A stretch of 64,000 nt of DNA from Leifsonia sp. Root112D2 (GCF_001424905.1 NZ_LMCU01000001.1:2225480-2289479), one strand, 5' to 3'; shown: positions 16,827 to 26,198, counted from the first letter of the stretch. The notes: a model not told the origin generated them from the letters alone. Made by a program: numbers and translations.

Positions 16827-18632
16827 ATGTCTGCGGACTCCTTACCCGTGCCACCACCCGCCGCCCGCACCACTGCGCCGGCCGAACCAGAAATTCTCAC
16901 CGGGTCTGGCGCAATCCTGCGCTCGCTCGAGCACCTCGGCGTCAAAGACGTCTTTGGTCTCCCCGGTGGCGCCATCATGCCGTTTTACGACGAGCTCATG
17001 TCGTCGACCGCCATTCGCCACATTCTGGTGCGACACGAGCAGGGCGCCGGCCACGCGGCCGAGGGCTACGCCTCATCCACCGGCAAGGTCGGTGTGGCCA
17101 TTGCCACCTCCGGCCCCGGCGCCACGAACCTCGTGACGGCGATTGCGGATGCCCACCTCGACTCGGTGCCGCTGCTCGCGATCACCGGTCAGGTCTTCTC
17201 CACCTCCATGGGAACGGATGCGTTCCAGGAGGTCGACATCGTCGGCATCACCATGCCGATCACGAAGCACTCCTTTCTCGTGACGAGGCCCGAGGAGGTA
17301 CCGGCGACCATTGCCGCCGCGTACCTGATCGCGTCCACCGGCCGTCCGGGCCCGGTGTTAGTGGACGTCACGAAAGACGCGCAGCAGAACAGCGCACCGT
17401 TCATTTGGCCGCCCAAGCTCGACCTGCCGGGTTACCGCCCGGTGATGAAGGCGCACGGCAAACAGATTCAGGCTGCCGCGCAGCTTCTTGTCGAAGCGAA
17501 ACGCCCCGTTCTCTACGTGGGAGGCGGCGTCATCCGCTCGGAGGCATCCGCCGAACTGTTGAAGCTGGCCGAGACGACGGGCGCGCCCGTCGTCACGACG
17601 CTGATGGCGCGTGGGGCATTCCCTGACTCGCATCCGCATCACCTGGGCATGCCCGGTATGCATGGATCGGTTCCCGCCGTTCTCGGCATTCAGGAGAGCG
17701 ACCTGCTGATAGCGCTGGGCGCCCGTTTCGACGACCGCGTTACCGGCAAGGTGAGCGAGTTCGCCCCGAACGCCAAAGTTGTCCATGTCGACATCGACCC
17801 CGCGGAGATCTCCAAGATCCGCGTTGCAGATGTCCCGATCGTCGGCGATGCCAAGGACGTCATCGTCGACCTGACCTCCGCATATCTCGAGGCGGCGGCA
17901 GGAACGACGCCAGACATCACCGAATGGTGGAAAAGGCTGAACGGCCTGAAGGAGCAGTTCCCGCTGGGCTTCACCGAGCCCGACGACGGACTTCTGTCGC
18001 CCCAGTACGTGATCGAGCGCATCGGTGCCATCACCGGCCCCGAAGGTATCTACGCGGCCGGCGTGGGTCAGCACCAGATGTGGGCCGCGCAATTCATCAA
18101 GTACGAGCGCCCCAACGCGTGGCTCAACTCGGGCGGTGCGGGAACCATGGGTTACGGCGTGCCGGCGGCCATGGGCGCCAAAGTCGCCAACCCCGACCGC
18201 ACCGTGTGGGCGATCGACGGCGACGGATGCTTCCAGATGACCAATCAGGAACTGGCCACCTGCACGATCAACGACATCCCCATCAAGGTGGCGATCATCA
18301 ACAATTCGTCGCTGGGCATGGTGCGCCAGTGGCAGACCCTGTTCTACGACGGGCGGCACTCGAACACCGACCTCAACACCGGTCACGGTACCCGCATGAT
18401 CCCCGACTTCGTCAAGATGGCCGACGCGTATGGCGCGTTGGGCATCCGGGTCACGAAGAAGGAGGAGGTGGATGCCGCGATCAAGCTCGCGAACGAAACG
18501 AACGATCGCCCCGTGGTCATCGACTTCGTGGTGAGCCGCGATGCCATGGTGTGGCCGATGGTTCCGCAGGGGGTCGGCAACTCCTCCGTGCAGTATGCGC
18601 GTGAACATGCGCCCGAATGGGAGGGGGAGTAG
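16827..18632 (+). CDS. ilvB: Acetolactate synthase, large (catalytic) subunit
   Basis: A thiamine-diphosphate enzyme that joins two pyruvates, or pyruvate and 2-oxobutyrate, at the start of branched-chain amino acid synthesis. 601 residues with the PYR domain (DVFGLPGGAIMPFYDEL; catalytic Glu in RHEQGAGHAAEGYA), a central FAD-binding domain (LGARFDDRVTG), and the TPP/Mg motif GDGCFQMTNQELAT with a downstream NN pair. The ATG at 16827 is preferred over a TTG 18 bases earlier. The gene starts 48 bases after ilvD and is followed two bases later by the regulatory subunit. Confidence 0.95.
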   Translation: MSADSLPVPPPAARTTAPAEPEILTGSGAILRSLEHLGVKDVFGLPGGAIMPFYDELMSSTAIRHILVRHEQGAGHAAEGYASSTGKVGVAIATSGPGATNLVTAIADAHLDSVPLLAITGQVFSTSMGTDAFQEVDIVGITMPITKHSFLVTRPEEVPATIAAAYLIASTGRPGPVLVDVTKDAQQNSAPFIWPPKLDLPGYRPVMKAHGKQIQAAAQLLVEAKRPVLYVGGGVIRSEASAELLKLAETTGAPVVTTLMARGAFPDSHPHHLGMPGMHGSVPAVLGIQESDLLIALGARFDDRVTGKVSEFAPNAKVVHVDIDPAEISKIRVADVPIVGDAKDVIVDLTSAYLEAAAGTTPDITEWWKRLNGLKEQFPLGFTEPDDGLLSPQYVIERIGAITGPEGIYAAGVGQHQMWAAQFIKYERPNAWLNSGGAGTMGYGVPAAMGAKVANPDRTVWAIDGDGCFQMTNQELATCTINDIPIKVAIINNSSLGMVRQWQTLFYDGRHSNTDLNTGHGTRMIPDFVKMADAYGALGIRVTKKEEVDAAIKLANETNDRPVVIDFVVSRDAMVWPMVPQGVGNSSVQYAREHAPEWEGE

Positions 18633-18634
18633 CC

Positions 18635-19144
18635 ATGAGCCACCACGTTCTTTCGCTGCTGGTCGAGGACAAGCCCGGCTTGCTCACCCGCGTTGCCGGA
18701 TTGTTCGCGCGTCGCGGCTTCAACATCGAGTCGCTTGCGGTGGGTTCGAGCGAGGTCGACGGCCTCTCCCGCATCACCGTGGTGGTGGATGTTGATGCCC
18801 TGCCTCTCGAACAGGTCACCAAGCAACTCAACAAGCTCGTCAACGTGATCAAGGTCGTCGAGCTCGACCAGTCGCAGTCGGTGCAGCGCGAGCATCTGCT
18901 GATCAAGGTGCGCGTGGATTCCGGCACTCGTTCCGCCGTTCTGGAGGCTGCCACCCTGTTCAGGGCCCGCGTGGTCGACGTGGCCACGGATGCCGTGGTC
19001 ATCGAGGTCACCGGCGACAGCGGCAAGACCCAAGCGCTGCTGAGGGTGCTCGAGCCGTATGGTATTCGGGAGATGGCACAATCCGGATTGCTCGCGATAG
19101 GTCGCGGTCCCAAGTCCATCACCGAACGCGTTTTCAAGAATTAG
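18635..19144 (+). CDS. ilvN: Acetolactate synthase, small (regulatory) subunit
   Basis: 169 residues that bind the large subunit and confer feedback inhibition by valine. An N-terminal ACT domain (HVLSLLVEDKPGLLTRVAGL, then GFNIESLAVG) is followed by the C-terminal small-subunit domain. The frame is open earlier, but the ATG at 18635 has a strong GGAGGGGGAG site upstream and matches the family N terminus, so only two bases separate it from the ilvB stop. Confidence 0.95.
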   Translation: MSHHVLSLLVEDKPGLLTRVAGLFARRGFNIESLAVGSSEVDGLSRITVVVDVDALPLEQVTKQLNKLVNVIKVVELDQSQSVQREHLLIKVRVDSGTRSAVLEAATLFRARVVDVATDAVVIEVTGDSGKTQALLRVLEPYGIREMAQSGLLAIGRGPKSITERVFKN

Positions 19145-19179
19145 GAACCAAGACCACAACACAAGGAGAGAAATACATC

Positions 19180-20208
19180 GTGGCTGAGATCTACTACGAC
19201 AAGGACGCTGACCTGTCGATCATCCAGGGCAAGAAGGTTGCCGTCATCGGGTACGGCTCGCAGGGGCACGCCCATGCGCTGAACCTTCGCGACTCCGGAG
19301 TCGAGGTTGTCATCGGCCTCAAGGACGGCTCCAAGTCGAAGACCAAGGCCGAGGAGGCCGGCTTCACGGTCAAGAGTTCCGCGGCGGCGGCGGCCTGGGC
19401 CGACGTCATCGTGGTTCTCGCGCCCGACCAGCACCAGCGCGGACTGTTCGCGGACGACATCAAGGACAACCTCTCCGCCGGCAACGCGCTCGTCTTCGGG
19501 CACGGCTTCAACATCCGCTTCGAGTACATCCAGGCGCCCGAGGGCGTCGACGTGATCATGGTTGCCCCCAAGGGACCGGGTCACACCGTGCGTCGCGAGT
19601 ACGAGGCCGGCCGTGGCGTTCCCGTGGCCGTCGCCGTCGAGAAGGACGACACCGGCAATGCGTGGGAGCTCGTGCTCAGCTACGCGAAGGGCATCGGCGG
19701 ACTGCGCGCCGGTGGCATCAAGACCACCTTCACCGAAGAGACCGAGACCGACCTGTTCGGCGAGCAGGCCGTGCTGTGCGGCGGCGTCTCGCAGCTCATC
19801 CAGTACGGTTTCGAGACCCTCACCGAGGCCGGCTACCAGCCGGAGATCGCGTACTTCGAGGTTCTTCACGAGATGAAGCTCATCGTCGACCTCATCTGGG
19901 AGGGCGGCATCGCCAAGCAGCGCTGGAGCGTCTCCGACACAGCAGAGTACGGCGACTACGTCTCCGGCCCGCGCGTCATCGACCCGAACGTCAAGGAGAA
20001 CATGAAGGCCGTTCTCTCCGACATCCAGGACGGTACCTTCGCCAAGCGCTTCATCGCCGACCAGGATGCCGGTGCTCCGGAATTCCTCGCCCTGCGTGCC
20101 AAGGGCGAGCAGCACCCGATCGAGGCCACCGGCCGCGAGCTGCGCAAGCTGTTCGCATGGAACTCGTCAAACGACGACGACTACACCGACGGTTCGGTCG
20201 CGCGCTAA
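19180..20208 (+). CDS. ilvC: Ketol-acid reductoisomerase (NADP+)
   Basis: Isomerises and reduces acetolactate or acetohydroxybutyrate to the dihydroxy acid used by IlvD. 342 residues, a class I (short) enzyme. The Rossmann motif IGYGSQGHAHALNLRDSG carries the nucleotide loop. The knotted C-terminal domain has the metal ligands in ETDLFGEQAVLCGG and the EVLHEMKLIVDL helix. GTG start with AAGGAGAG nine bases upstream. It ends the ilv series; a long hairpin follows. Confidence 0.95.
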   Translation: MAEIYYDKDADLSIIQGKKVAVIGYGSQGHAHALNLRDSGVEVVIGLKDGSKSKTKAEEAGFTVKSSAAAAAWADVIVVLAPDQHQRGLFADDIKDNLSAGNALVFGHGFNIRFEYIQAPEGVDVIMVAPKGPGHTVRREYEAGRGVPVAVAVEKDDTGNAWELVLSYAKGIGGLRAGGIKTTFTEETETDLFGEQAVLCGGVSQLIQYGFETLTEAGYQPEIAYFEVLHEMKLIVDLIWEGGIAKQRWSVSDTAEYGDYVSGPRVIDPNVKENMKAVLSDIQDGTFAKRFIADQDAGAPEFLALRAKGEQHPIEATGRELRKLFAWNSSNDDDYTDGSVAR

Positions 20209-20232
20209 GCGTCGTACATCGCACTCTCGCTC

Positions 20233-20294
20233 ACGCGGGGGTTGCGCCGCAATGCGGGTGGCAGGCCGCCCGCGGAACGGCGCAACCCCCGCGT
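20233..20294. terminator. Long hairpin downstream of ilvC
   Basis: A perfect 17-bp inverted repeat, with arms 20233-20249 (ACGCGGGGGTTGCGCCG) and 20278-20294, encloses a smaller nested hairpin (GCGGGTGGC at 20254-20262 and GCCGCCCGC at 20265-20273). No T-run follows, as is common for actinobacterial terminators. It lies 25 bases after the ilvC stop and so probably ends the ilv transcript or stabilises its 3' end. Confidence 0.65.
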
Positions 20295-20358
20295 TTCGCG
20301 CATCCGGGGCTCGGGGCGTAACACTTGGTCATCTTTGAGGGCGGCGCGATAGTGTTGC

Positions 20359-20382
20359 CACACGCGGTTTTCGAGCCGTGTG
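20359..20382. promoter_or_regulatory. Imperfect inverted repeat upstream of tetR
   Basis: CACACGCGG and GCCGTGTG form an interrupted dyad about 70 bp before the TetR-family gene. It is a possible autoregulatory operator, but the symmetry is imperfect and only one copy is present. The rest of the 20295-20449 stretch shows no gene. Confidence 0.3.
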
Positions 20383-20449
20383 ATGGCCCGGGGGTTGTCA
20401 TCCGTCCCAGTAGGCGATGAGACAGGCGCAGAAGAAAGAGTGTTCCCCG

Positions 20450-21073
20450 ATGCCCCTTGGAAGACCCAGACACCCCGCAACGGCTGAAGCGATTCTGGAT
20501 GCGACCGTGGCCGTCGCCCGCGAATCCGGATACAGCGGGGTGACCTTCGAAGCTGTTGCCAAGCGTGCCGGCGTCACCAGGCCGACGATCTATCGTCGCT
20601 GGTCTTCGAAGTCGCATCTGCTTTCGGCGGCGTTGCACGCCGTGGCCCCCCGCGACCCTGTACCCGATACCGGCAGCGGCCTCGACGACGTGCTCATGCT
20701 CGTCTCGCGGCTGCAGTTGACGCTCGTGGACACCGGTCTGCTCGGCGTGGTTCTCGAATTGATGGCCGGCAGTGCGGAACCCGGTGCGATGAACGAGCCC
20801 CTGCGCCGGGACTATCTGCTCGTGCGTTTCCAGACCTTCGCCGACATCTGCGACCGTGCTGTCGCGCGCGGAGAACTGGCGCCCGGTGCCGATCCGTCGC
20901 TTCTGCGTGACCTGGTTCTCGGCCCGCTCGCATATCGGTGGCTGGTCCAGGGCGAGCTCGAAGAGAGCGTCATCGAGCGGCTCGTGACGGCCGCCTGGCT
21001 GGGCATGACCGGCCTGCCGGTTGTCGAGTCTCGGGCTGGGATTCTTCCCGCCATCGACGCACCGCGACGGTGA
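20450..21073 (+). CDS. TetR/AcrR family transcriptional regulator
   Basis: About 207 residues. N-terminal helix-turn-helix of the TetR family at about residues 8-54 (AILDATVAVARESGYSGVTF, then AVAKRAGVTRPTIYRRW), followed by a C-terminal domain with LYRWL-like helices (GPLAYRWLVQGEL) similar to the TetR_C_16/AcrR group. Translation probably begins at ATG 20450 (MPLGRPRHPAT). An in-frame ATG at 20417 exists but would add an unusual Lys/Gln-rich tail. No transporter or enzyme is adjacent, so the target is unknown. serA starts about 105 bp downstream on the same strand but is probably independent. Confidence 0.82.
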   Translation: MPLGRPRHPATAEAILDATVAVARESGYSGVTFEAVAKRAGVTRPTIYRRWSSKSHLLSAALHAVAPRDPVPDTGSGLDDVLMLVSRLQLTLVDTGLLGVVLELMAGSAEPGAMNEPLRRDYLLVRFQTFADICDRAVARGELAPGADPSLLRDLVLGPLAYRWLVQGELEESVIERLVTAAWLGMTGLPVVESRAGILPAIDAPRR

Positions 21074-21179
21074 GGGTGGTCGCTCGCGGCCCCGTTCTGG
21101 CAGTAAAGTGTCTTCAATAGCGCCCCAATGGTCGCGGCGCACGTCTCCCCTCCTGCCCCAAAGCCAAAGGAACCGTTAC

Positions 21180-22772
21180 GTGTCGAAACCGGTAGTGCTG
21201 ATCGCCGAAGAACTCTCACCCGCCACCGTCGAGGCCCTCGGCCCCGACTTCGAGATCCGTACCGTCGATGGCACTGACCGCCCGGCGCTGCTTGCCGCCC
21301 TTGCAGATTCTGCGGCGATTCTCGTGCGTTCCGCCACGCAGGTCGACGCGGAGGCACTTGCTGCCGCGCCGAAGCTCAAGGTCGTGGCTCGCGCCGGAGT
21401 CGGTCTCGACAACGTGGACATCAAGGCGGCGACAACGGCCGGTGTCATGGTCGTGAACGCCCCGACGTCGAACATCATTTCGGCGGCGGAACTCACGGTC
21501 GGCCACATTCTGAGCCTGGCCCGTCACATTCCCGCCGGTCATGCCTCGCTCGCCGAGGGCCTGTGGAAGCGGTCGAAGTACACCGGCGTCGAACTCTACG
21601 AGAAGACGATAGGCATCATCGGCCTCGGCCGCATCGGCGCGCTCATCACGGCGCGCATGCAGGCATTCGGCACGAATGTGATCGCCTACGACCCCTACAT
21701 CACGAGCGCCCGCGCGCAGCAGCTCGGGGTTCAGCTTGTGAGCCTGGAGGAGCTGCTCGCACAGAGTGACTTCATCACCATCCACATGCCGAAGACCCCC
21801 GAGACCACGGGCATGATCAGCGACGAGCAGTTGAAGCTCATGAAGCCCACGGCGTTCATCGTCAACGTCGCCCGCGGTGGTCTCATCGACGAAGACGCCC
21901 TCCACCGTGCGCTCACGAGCAATACCATCGCGGGCGCCGGGCTCGACGTCTTCGTCAACGAGCCGCCGAAGGACTCGCCACTGGTCTCGCTGCCGAACGT
22001 CGTTGTCACGCCGCACCTGGGCGCATCCACCGACGAGGCGCAGGAGAAGGCCGGCGTCTCTGTCGCCAGGTCGGTGCGCCTCGCCCTCTCGGGCGAGCTG
22101 GTTCCGGATGCCGTCAACGTGGCCGGCGGCGTAATCGACCCGTATGTGCGCCCCGGCATTCCCCTCGTGGAAAAGCTCGGCCAGGTGTTCTCCGGACTCG
22201 CGGGCAGCCCGCTCACCAGCGTGGATATCGAGGTGCGCGGAGAACTCGTCGACTACGACGTGAGCGTGCTGAAGCTCGCCGCACTGAAGGGAATCTTCAC
22301 CAATATCGTCAGCGAGACGGTCTCCTACGTGAATGCGCCGCTCCTCGCCGAGCAGCGCGGCATCGAGGTGCGCCTGATCACCGATTCGGTCAGCGCCGAG
22401 TATCGCAACCTCATTACGCTGAACGGCGCACTGAGCGACGGATCGCAGGTCTCGGTCTCGGGCACGCTCACGGGCACCAAGCAGATCGAGAAGATCGTCG
22501 GCATCAACGGCTACGACGTTGAGGTGCCGATCGCCGAGCACCTGATCGTGATGGTCTACGACGACCGCCCCGGGATCGTTGCTGTCTTCGGTCAGCAGTT
22601 CGGTGACGCGAAGATCAACATCGCGGGCATGCAGATCGCCCGCACAATGGCGGGCGGGAAGGCACTGAGCGTACTCACGGTAGATTCGCCGGCCCCGGAT
22701 GCCCTGCTCGAGTCGGTGCGCACGGCCATTGACGCCGATCTGCTGCGCGAGATCGATATCACCGAGGCGTAA
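21180..22772 (+). CDS. serA: D-3-phosphoglycerate dehydrogenase
   Basis: First step of serine synthesis: NAD-dependent oxidation of 3-phosphoglycerate. 530 residues in the long actinobacterial (type I) form. Substrate- and NAD-binding domains carry ARAGVGLDNVD, the Rossmann motif GIIGLGRIGALI, VNVARGGLIDEDAL and the catalytic His in TPHLGAST. An intervening (ASB) domain and a C-terminal ACT domain (HLIVMVYDDRPGIVAVFGQ) allow serine feedback control. GTG 21180 is the start, with AAAGGA upstream. The frame is open earlier but not family-like. Confidence 0.94.
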   Translation: MSKPVVLIAEELSPATVEALGPDFEIRTVDGTDRPALLAALADSAAILVRSATQVDAEALAAAPKLKVVARAGVGLDNVDIKAATTAGVMVVNAPTSNIISAAELTVGHILSLARHIPAGHASLAEGLWKRSKYTGVELYEKTIGIIGLGRIGALITARMQAFGTNVIAYDPYITSARAQQLGVQLVSLEELLAQSDFITIHMPKTPETTGMISDEQLKLMKPTAFIVNVARGGLIDEDALHRALTSNTIAGAGLDVFVNEPPKDSPLVSLPNVVVTPHLGASTDEAQEKAGVSVARSVRLALSGELVPDAVNVAGGVIDPYVRPGIPLVEKLGQVFSGLAGSPLTSVDIEVRGELVDYDVSVLKLAALKGIFTNIVSETVSYVNAPLLAEQRGIEVRLITDSVSAEYRNLITLNGALSDGSQVSVSGTLTGTKQIEKIVGINGYDVEVPIAEHLIVMVYDDRPGIVAVFGQQFGDAKINIAGMQIARTMAGGKALSVLTVDSPAPDALLESVRTAIDADLLREIDITEA

Positions 22773-22778
22773 ACGCGG

Positions 22779-22807
22779 GAGCGTGCCGATGCATGATCGG
22801 CACGCTC
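22779..22807. terminator. Bidirectional terminator hairpin between serA and the DUF6458 gene
   Basis: A perfect 12-bp stem (GAGCGTGCCGAT / ATCGGCACGCTC) with the 5-base loop GCATG sits in the 42-bp gap between two convergent genes. Its symmetry lets it serve both strands. No T-run is present. Confidence 0.7.
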
Positions 22808-22814
22808 GCGCACG

Positions 22815-23069
22815 TCAGTACTGGGGTGGGTCGTCGCGGCGTTCTGATTCGGAGAGTTGTTCCCGGCCCCTCGCATCAATCGTGCGGTTGGTAACGACGG
22901 TGCTGCGCTTGCGCACCATCAAGACGATTCCAAGTATCACAATGACGAGGCCGGCCGCCATCAGAATGTAGCCGACGAGGTGGAGATCGATCCACGTCAC
23001 GTCGAGGTTGAGGGCGAACGTGAGAATTGCCCCAATCACTATCAGTAAGATTCCTGCGCCTAGGCTCAT
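22815..23069 (-). CDS. Small two-helix membrane protein (DUF6458-like)
   Basis: 84 residues starting MSLGAGILLIVIGAILTFAL, with two hydrophobic helices (about residues 4-22 and 32-51) separated by a short loop containing VTWIDLHLVGY, and a polar charged tail. This matches small actinobacterial membrane proteins annotated as DUF6458; their function is unknown. The frame extends upstream, but ATG 23069 gives the family N terminus. It converges on serA and diverges from leuB. Confidence 0.75.
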   Translation of the reverse strand: MSLGAGILLIVIGAILTFALNLDVTWIDLHLVGYILMAAGLVIVILGIVLMVRKRSTVVTNRTIDARGREQLSESERRDDPPQY

Positions 23070-23154
23070 GAGATCCTGCTTTCTTCTCGGCGTGCCTTCG
23101 TAGAGTTCTGCACGTGCACCCACAATAGGTCGTCACGCGCCCCCTGCACAGGCC

Positions 23155-23168
23155 CACACCGTGGTGTG
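23155..23168. promoter_or_regulatory. Palindrome upstream of leuB
   Basis: CACACC-GT-GGTGTG is an exact dyad just before a possible -10 element (TAGTCT, around 23174). It lies about 40 bp ahead of the leuB start in the divergent region. It could be a regulator site. There is only one copy and no recognised regulator. Confidence 0.3.
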
Positions 23169-23209
23169 CGCGATAGTCTGAGATCTCCGCCGTGCAGTCA
23201 AGGAGCACT

Positions 23210-24265
23210 ATGTCGCGTTCGATCAAGCTTGCCGTCATTCCCGGAGACGGGATAGGTCCCGAGGTGATAGCGCAGGCGGTGAAGGTGCTGCACGCCGTGG
23301 CGGCATCCGAGGACGTCAGCTTTGAGACGACCGAGTTCTCCCTGGGCGCAGGGCGTTTTCTCGAGACCGGCGACGTGCTCACCGACGACGATCTCGAGTC
23401 CATCAAGGGTCACGACGCAATTCTGCTCGGCGCGGTCGGCGGACTGCCGGGCGACCCGCGGCTGAAGAACGCGAACATCGAGCGCGGCCTTCTCCTGAAA
23501 CTGCGCTTCAGCCTCGACCACTATGTAAATCTGCGACCGACCACCCTCTTTCCTGGCGTGGTGAGCCCCCTGGCGAACCCGGGGGACGTCGATTTCGTTG
23601 TCGTGCGCGAAGGCACAGAGGGCCCCTACGTGGGTAACGGCGGTGCGATCCGCGTCGGCACGGCGCAGGAGGTCGCCAACGAGGTCTCCGTGAACACGGC
23701 GTTCGGCGTCGAGCGCGTGGTGCGCTTCGCCTTCTCCCAGGCTGAGGCCCGCCACAAGAAGCTCACGCTCGTCCACAAGACCAACGTGCTCACCTTCGCC
23801 GGGGGACTCTGGAAACGCATCGTCGATGAGGTAGCGGCCGAGCATCCGGATGTCACGGTCGACTACCTGCACGTCGACGCGGCAACGATCTTCCTCGTCA
23901 CAAATCCTGCTAGATTTGACGTCATCGTCACGGATAACCTCTTCGGCGATATTCTCACCGATCTGGCTGCCGCAATAAGCGGCGGCATCGGACTGGCGGC
24001 TTCGGGCAATATCAACCCCGACAGCACCTTCCCCAGCATGTTCGAGCCGGTTCACGGTTCCGCTCCCGATATCGCTGGCCAGCACAAGGCCGATCCCACC
24101 GCCGCGATCCTCTCTGTTGCACTCCTGCTGAACCATCTGGGGCTGACGGATGCCGCGACCCGCCTGAACCGGGCGGTCACCGACGACCTCGCGGCCCGAA
24201 ACGGCAATCAGCGCACGACCGAAGAGATCGGCGATGCGATAGCCGGGTTGCTGGCGCAGAATTAG
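23210..24265 (+). CDS. leuB: 3-isopropylmalate dehydrogenase
   Basis: Oxidative decarboxylation of 3-isopropylmalate in leucine synthesis. 351 residues of the isocitrate/isopropylmalate dehydrogenase fold: AVIPGDGIGPEVIAQAV at the N terminus, the substrate loop ERGLLLKLRFSLDHYVNLRP with paired Arg, the metal site in VTDNLFGDILTDLAAA, and the NAD-specifying HGSAPDIAGQHKADPTA. ATG 23210 follows an AAGGAG site. ilvE begins 29 bases after the stop, so the two are probably co-transcribed. Confidence 0.94.
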   Translation: MSRSIKLAVIPGDGIGPEVIAQAVKVLHAVAASEDVSFETTEFSLGAGRFLETGDVLTDDDLESIKGHDAILLGAVGGLPGDPRLKNANIERGLLLKLRFSLDHYVNLRPTTLFPGVVSPLANPGDVDFVVVREGTEGPYVGNGGAIRVGTAQEVANEVSVNTAFGVERVVRFAFSQAEARHKKLTLVHKTNVLTFAGGLWKRIVDEVAAEHPDVTVDYLHVDAATIFLVTNPARFDVIVTDNLFGDILTDLAAAISGGIGLAASGNINPDSTFPSMFEPVHGSAPDIAGQHKADPTAAILSVALLLNHLGLTDAATRLNRAVTDDLAARNGNQRTTEEIGDAIAGLLAQN

Positions 24266-24294
24266 ACCCACGCACGTTTACGAAGGAACACCCC

Positions 24295-25407
24295 ATGCCG
24301 ATACAGCTCACAATGGCCACTCCGGATCTTCTGTGGCAGACGATCCGCAATGAGAACGCCAAGTCCGAGGTGGAGCGCGAGGAGATTCTCGCCAACCCCG
24401 GCTTCGGCCACTTCTTCACCGACCACATGGTCGACATCTGCTGGTCGACCGGCGGCGGCTGGCACCGCCCCCGCGTGCAGCCGTACGGGCCGATCTCGCT
24501 GGAGCCTTCGGCTGCTGTTCTGCATTACGGGCAAGAAGTGTTCGAGGGACTGAAGGCGTACAAGCACGCGGACGGGTCGATCTGGACCTTCCGCCCGGAG
24601 GCCAACGCGCGCCGCATGCAGCGCTCGGCCCACCGGCTCGCCCTGCCGGAGCTGCCGGTCGAGTACTTCATCGAGTCGCTCAGGAAACTCGTCGCCGTGG
24701 ACGGCAGCTGGGTGTCCGACGCCGACGAGACAAGCCTGTATCTGCGCCCGTTCATGTTCGCCAAGGAGGCGTTCCTCGGCGTGCGCCCGGCCAACAAGGT
24801 GGCCTTCTACGTCATAGCCAGCCCGGCCGGCGCATACTTCACCGGCGGGGTCAGCCCGGTCTCCATCTGGCTTTCCACCGATTATTCACGCGCGGGCAAG
24901 GGCGGAACAGGCGCGGCCAAGACCGGTGGCAACTACGCCTCCAGTCTGCTTCCCCAGGCCGAGGCGGCCGAACAGGGCTGCGCTCAGGTGCTGTTCCTCG
25001 ACTCGGTTGAGGGCAAATATCTCGAAGAACTCGGTGGCATGAATATCGTGCTCGTCTACAAGGACGGCACGCTGGTCACTCCCGAGTCCGAGAGCATCCT
25101 CGAGGGCATCACGCGGGACTCGATCCTTCAACTCGCCCGTGACCGCGGACACGCGGTCGAGGAGCGCAGGGTGTCGATCGACGAGTGGCGCGAGGGGGCG
25201 GCATCCGGTGACATCGTCGAGGTGTTCGCCTGCGGAACCGCCGCCGTCGTCACGCCGATCGGCCAGCTGAAGGCCGCCGATTTCACCATCGGTGACGCGG
25301 ATGCTCCTGCCGGCGAACTCACGATGTCTCTGCGGCAGGAACTCACCGATATTCAGTACGGCCGCCTGCCCGACCGTCATGACTGGCTCACCCGCCTCGA
25401 CGCCTGA
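24295..25407 (+). CDS. ilvE: Branched-chain amino acid aminotransferase
   Basis: A fold-type IV PLP enzyme that interconverts leucine, isoleucine and valine with their 2-oxo acids. 370 residues with the class II BCAT pattern: YGPISLEPSAAVLHYGQEVF, EGLKAY, the PLP-Lys region GGTGAAKTGGNYASSLLPQ, and the late EVFACGTAAVVTPIG. The ATG has GAAGGA upstream. It completes the branched-chain pathway begun in the ilvD-ilvC and leuB genes. Confidence 0.94.
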   Translation: MPIQLTMATPDLLWQTIRNENAKSEVEREEILANPGFGHFFTDHMVDICWSTGGGWHRPRVQPYGPISLEPSAAVLHYGQEVFEGLKAYKHADGSIWTFRPEANARRMQRSAHRLALPELPVEYFIESLRKLVAVDGSWVSDADETSLYLRPFMFAKEAFLGVRPANKVAFYVIASPAGAYFTGGVSPVSIWLSTDYSRAGKGGTGAAKTGGNYASSLLPQAEAAEQGCAQVLFLDSVEGKYLEELGGMNIVLVYKDGTLVTPESESILEGITRDSILQLARDRGHAVEERRVSIDEWREGAASGDIVEVFACGTAAVVTPIGQLKAADFTIGDADAPAGELTMSLRQELTDIQYGRLPDRHDWLTRLDA

Positions 25408-25424
25408 CGGCTAGGCTTTCGTAC

Positions 25425-26198
25425 ATGAAGATCGCACGATTCAGCCATGACGGTGCCCTGTCTTACGGCATTCTCGACGAAGACGAGAACGAACTGGTGG
25501 TGCTGAACGGCGACCCCATGTACGCCGGATTCGACACGACGGGTGAGCGCGTGAAGCTCGCGGATGCCACGCTGCTGGCCCCGGTCATCCCCCGTTCCAA
25601 GGTGGTTGCCGTCGGCAAGAACTACCGCGACCATGCTGCCGAGATGGGCGGAGAGGCACCGGGGGAGCCGCTGCTGTTCCTCAAGCCGAACACCTCGGTG
25701 ATCGGGCCGAACGACACCATCACACTGCCCCCGCAGTCGAACCAGGTGGAGCACGAGGGCGAACTGGCTATCGTGATCGGCAGCATTGCCAAGAATGTGC
25801 GCGCGGACGACGCCGATCAGGTGATCTTCGGGTACACCGTGGCCAACGACGTGACGGCGCGTGACCTGCAGAAGGCCGACGGCCAGTGGGCGCGGGCCAA
25901 GGGCTTCGACACGTTCTGCCCGCTCGGGCCGGTGATCGAGACCGACTTCGACGCGGCATCCGCCACGCTGCAGACGCGCGTGAACGGCGAGGTGCGCCAG
26001 GATGGGCGCGTGAGCGATCTGGTGCACTCCATCGCCGCAATAGTCGAGTACGCCTCGAGCGTGTGGACGCTGCTTCCCGGCGACGTGATTCTCACCGGAA
26101 CGCCAGCCGGCGTCGGGCCGATCGTTGACGGCGACACCGTCGAGGTCGAGATTTCAGGCATTGGAACGCTGAGCAACCCCGTTCGTCGTCGCGTGTAG
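25425..26198 (+). CDS. Fumarylacetoacetate hydrolase family protein
   Basis: 257 residues of the FAH fold. The metal and substrate motifs are VVAVGKNYRDHAAEMGG, FLKPNTSVIGP, HEGELAIVIG (acidic metal ligands), GYTVANDVTARDLQ and LTGTPAGVGP at the C-terminal side. Members include oxaloacetate decarboxylase/acylpyruvase and 2-hydroxyhepta-diene-dioate isomerase types; the sequence does not decide between them. It lies 17 bases after ilvE and upstream of gltX, an arrangement I recall from other actinobacteria, so it may be co-transcribed with leuB-ilvE. Confidence 0.85.
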   Translation: MKIARFSHDGALSYGILDEDENELVVLNGDPMYAGFDTTGERVKLADATLLAPVIPRSKVVAVGKNYRDHAAEMGGEAPGEPLLFLKPNTSVIGPNDTITLPPQSNQVEHEGELAIVIGSIAKNVRADDADQVIFGYTVANDVTARDLQKADGQWARAKGFDTFCPLGPVIETDFDAASATLQTRVNGEVRQDGRVSDLVHSIAAIVEYASSVWTLLPGDVILTGTPAGVGPIVDGDTVEVEISGIGTLSNPVRRRV

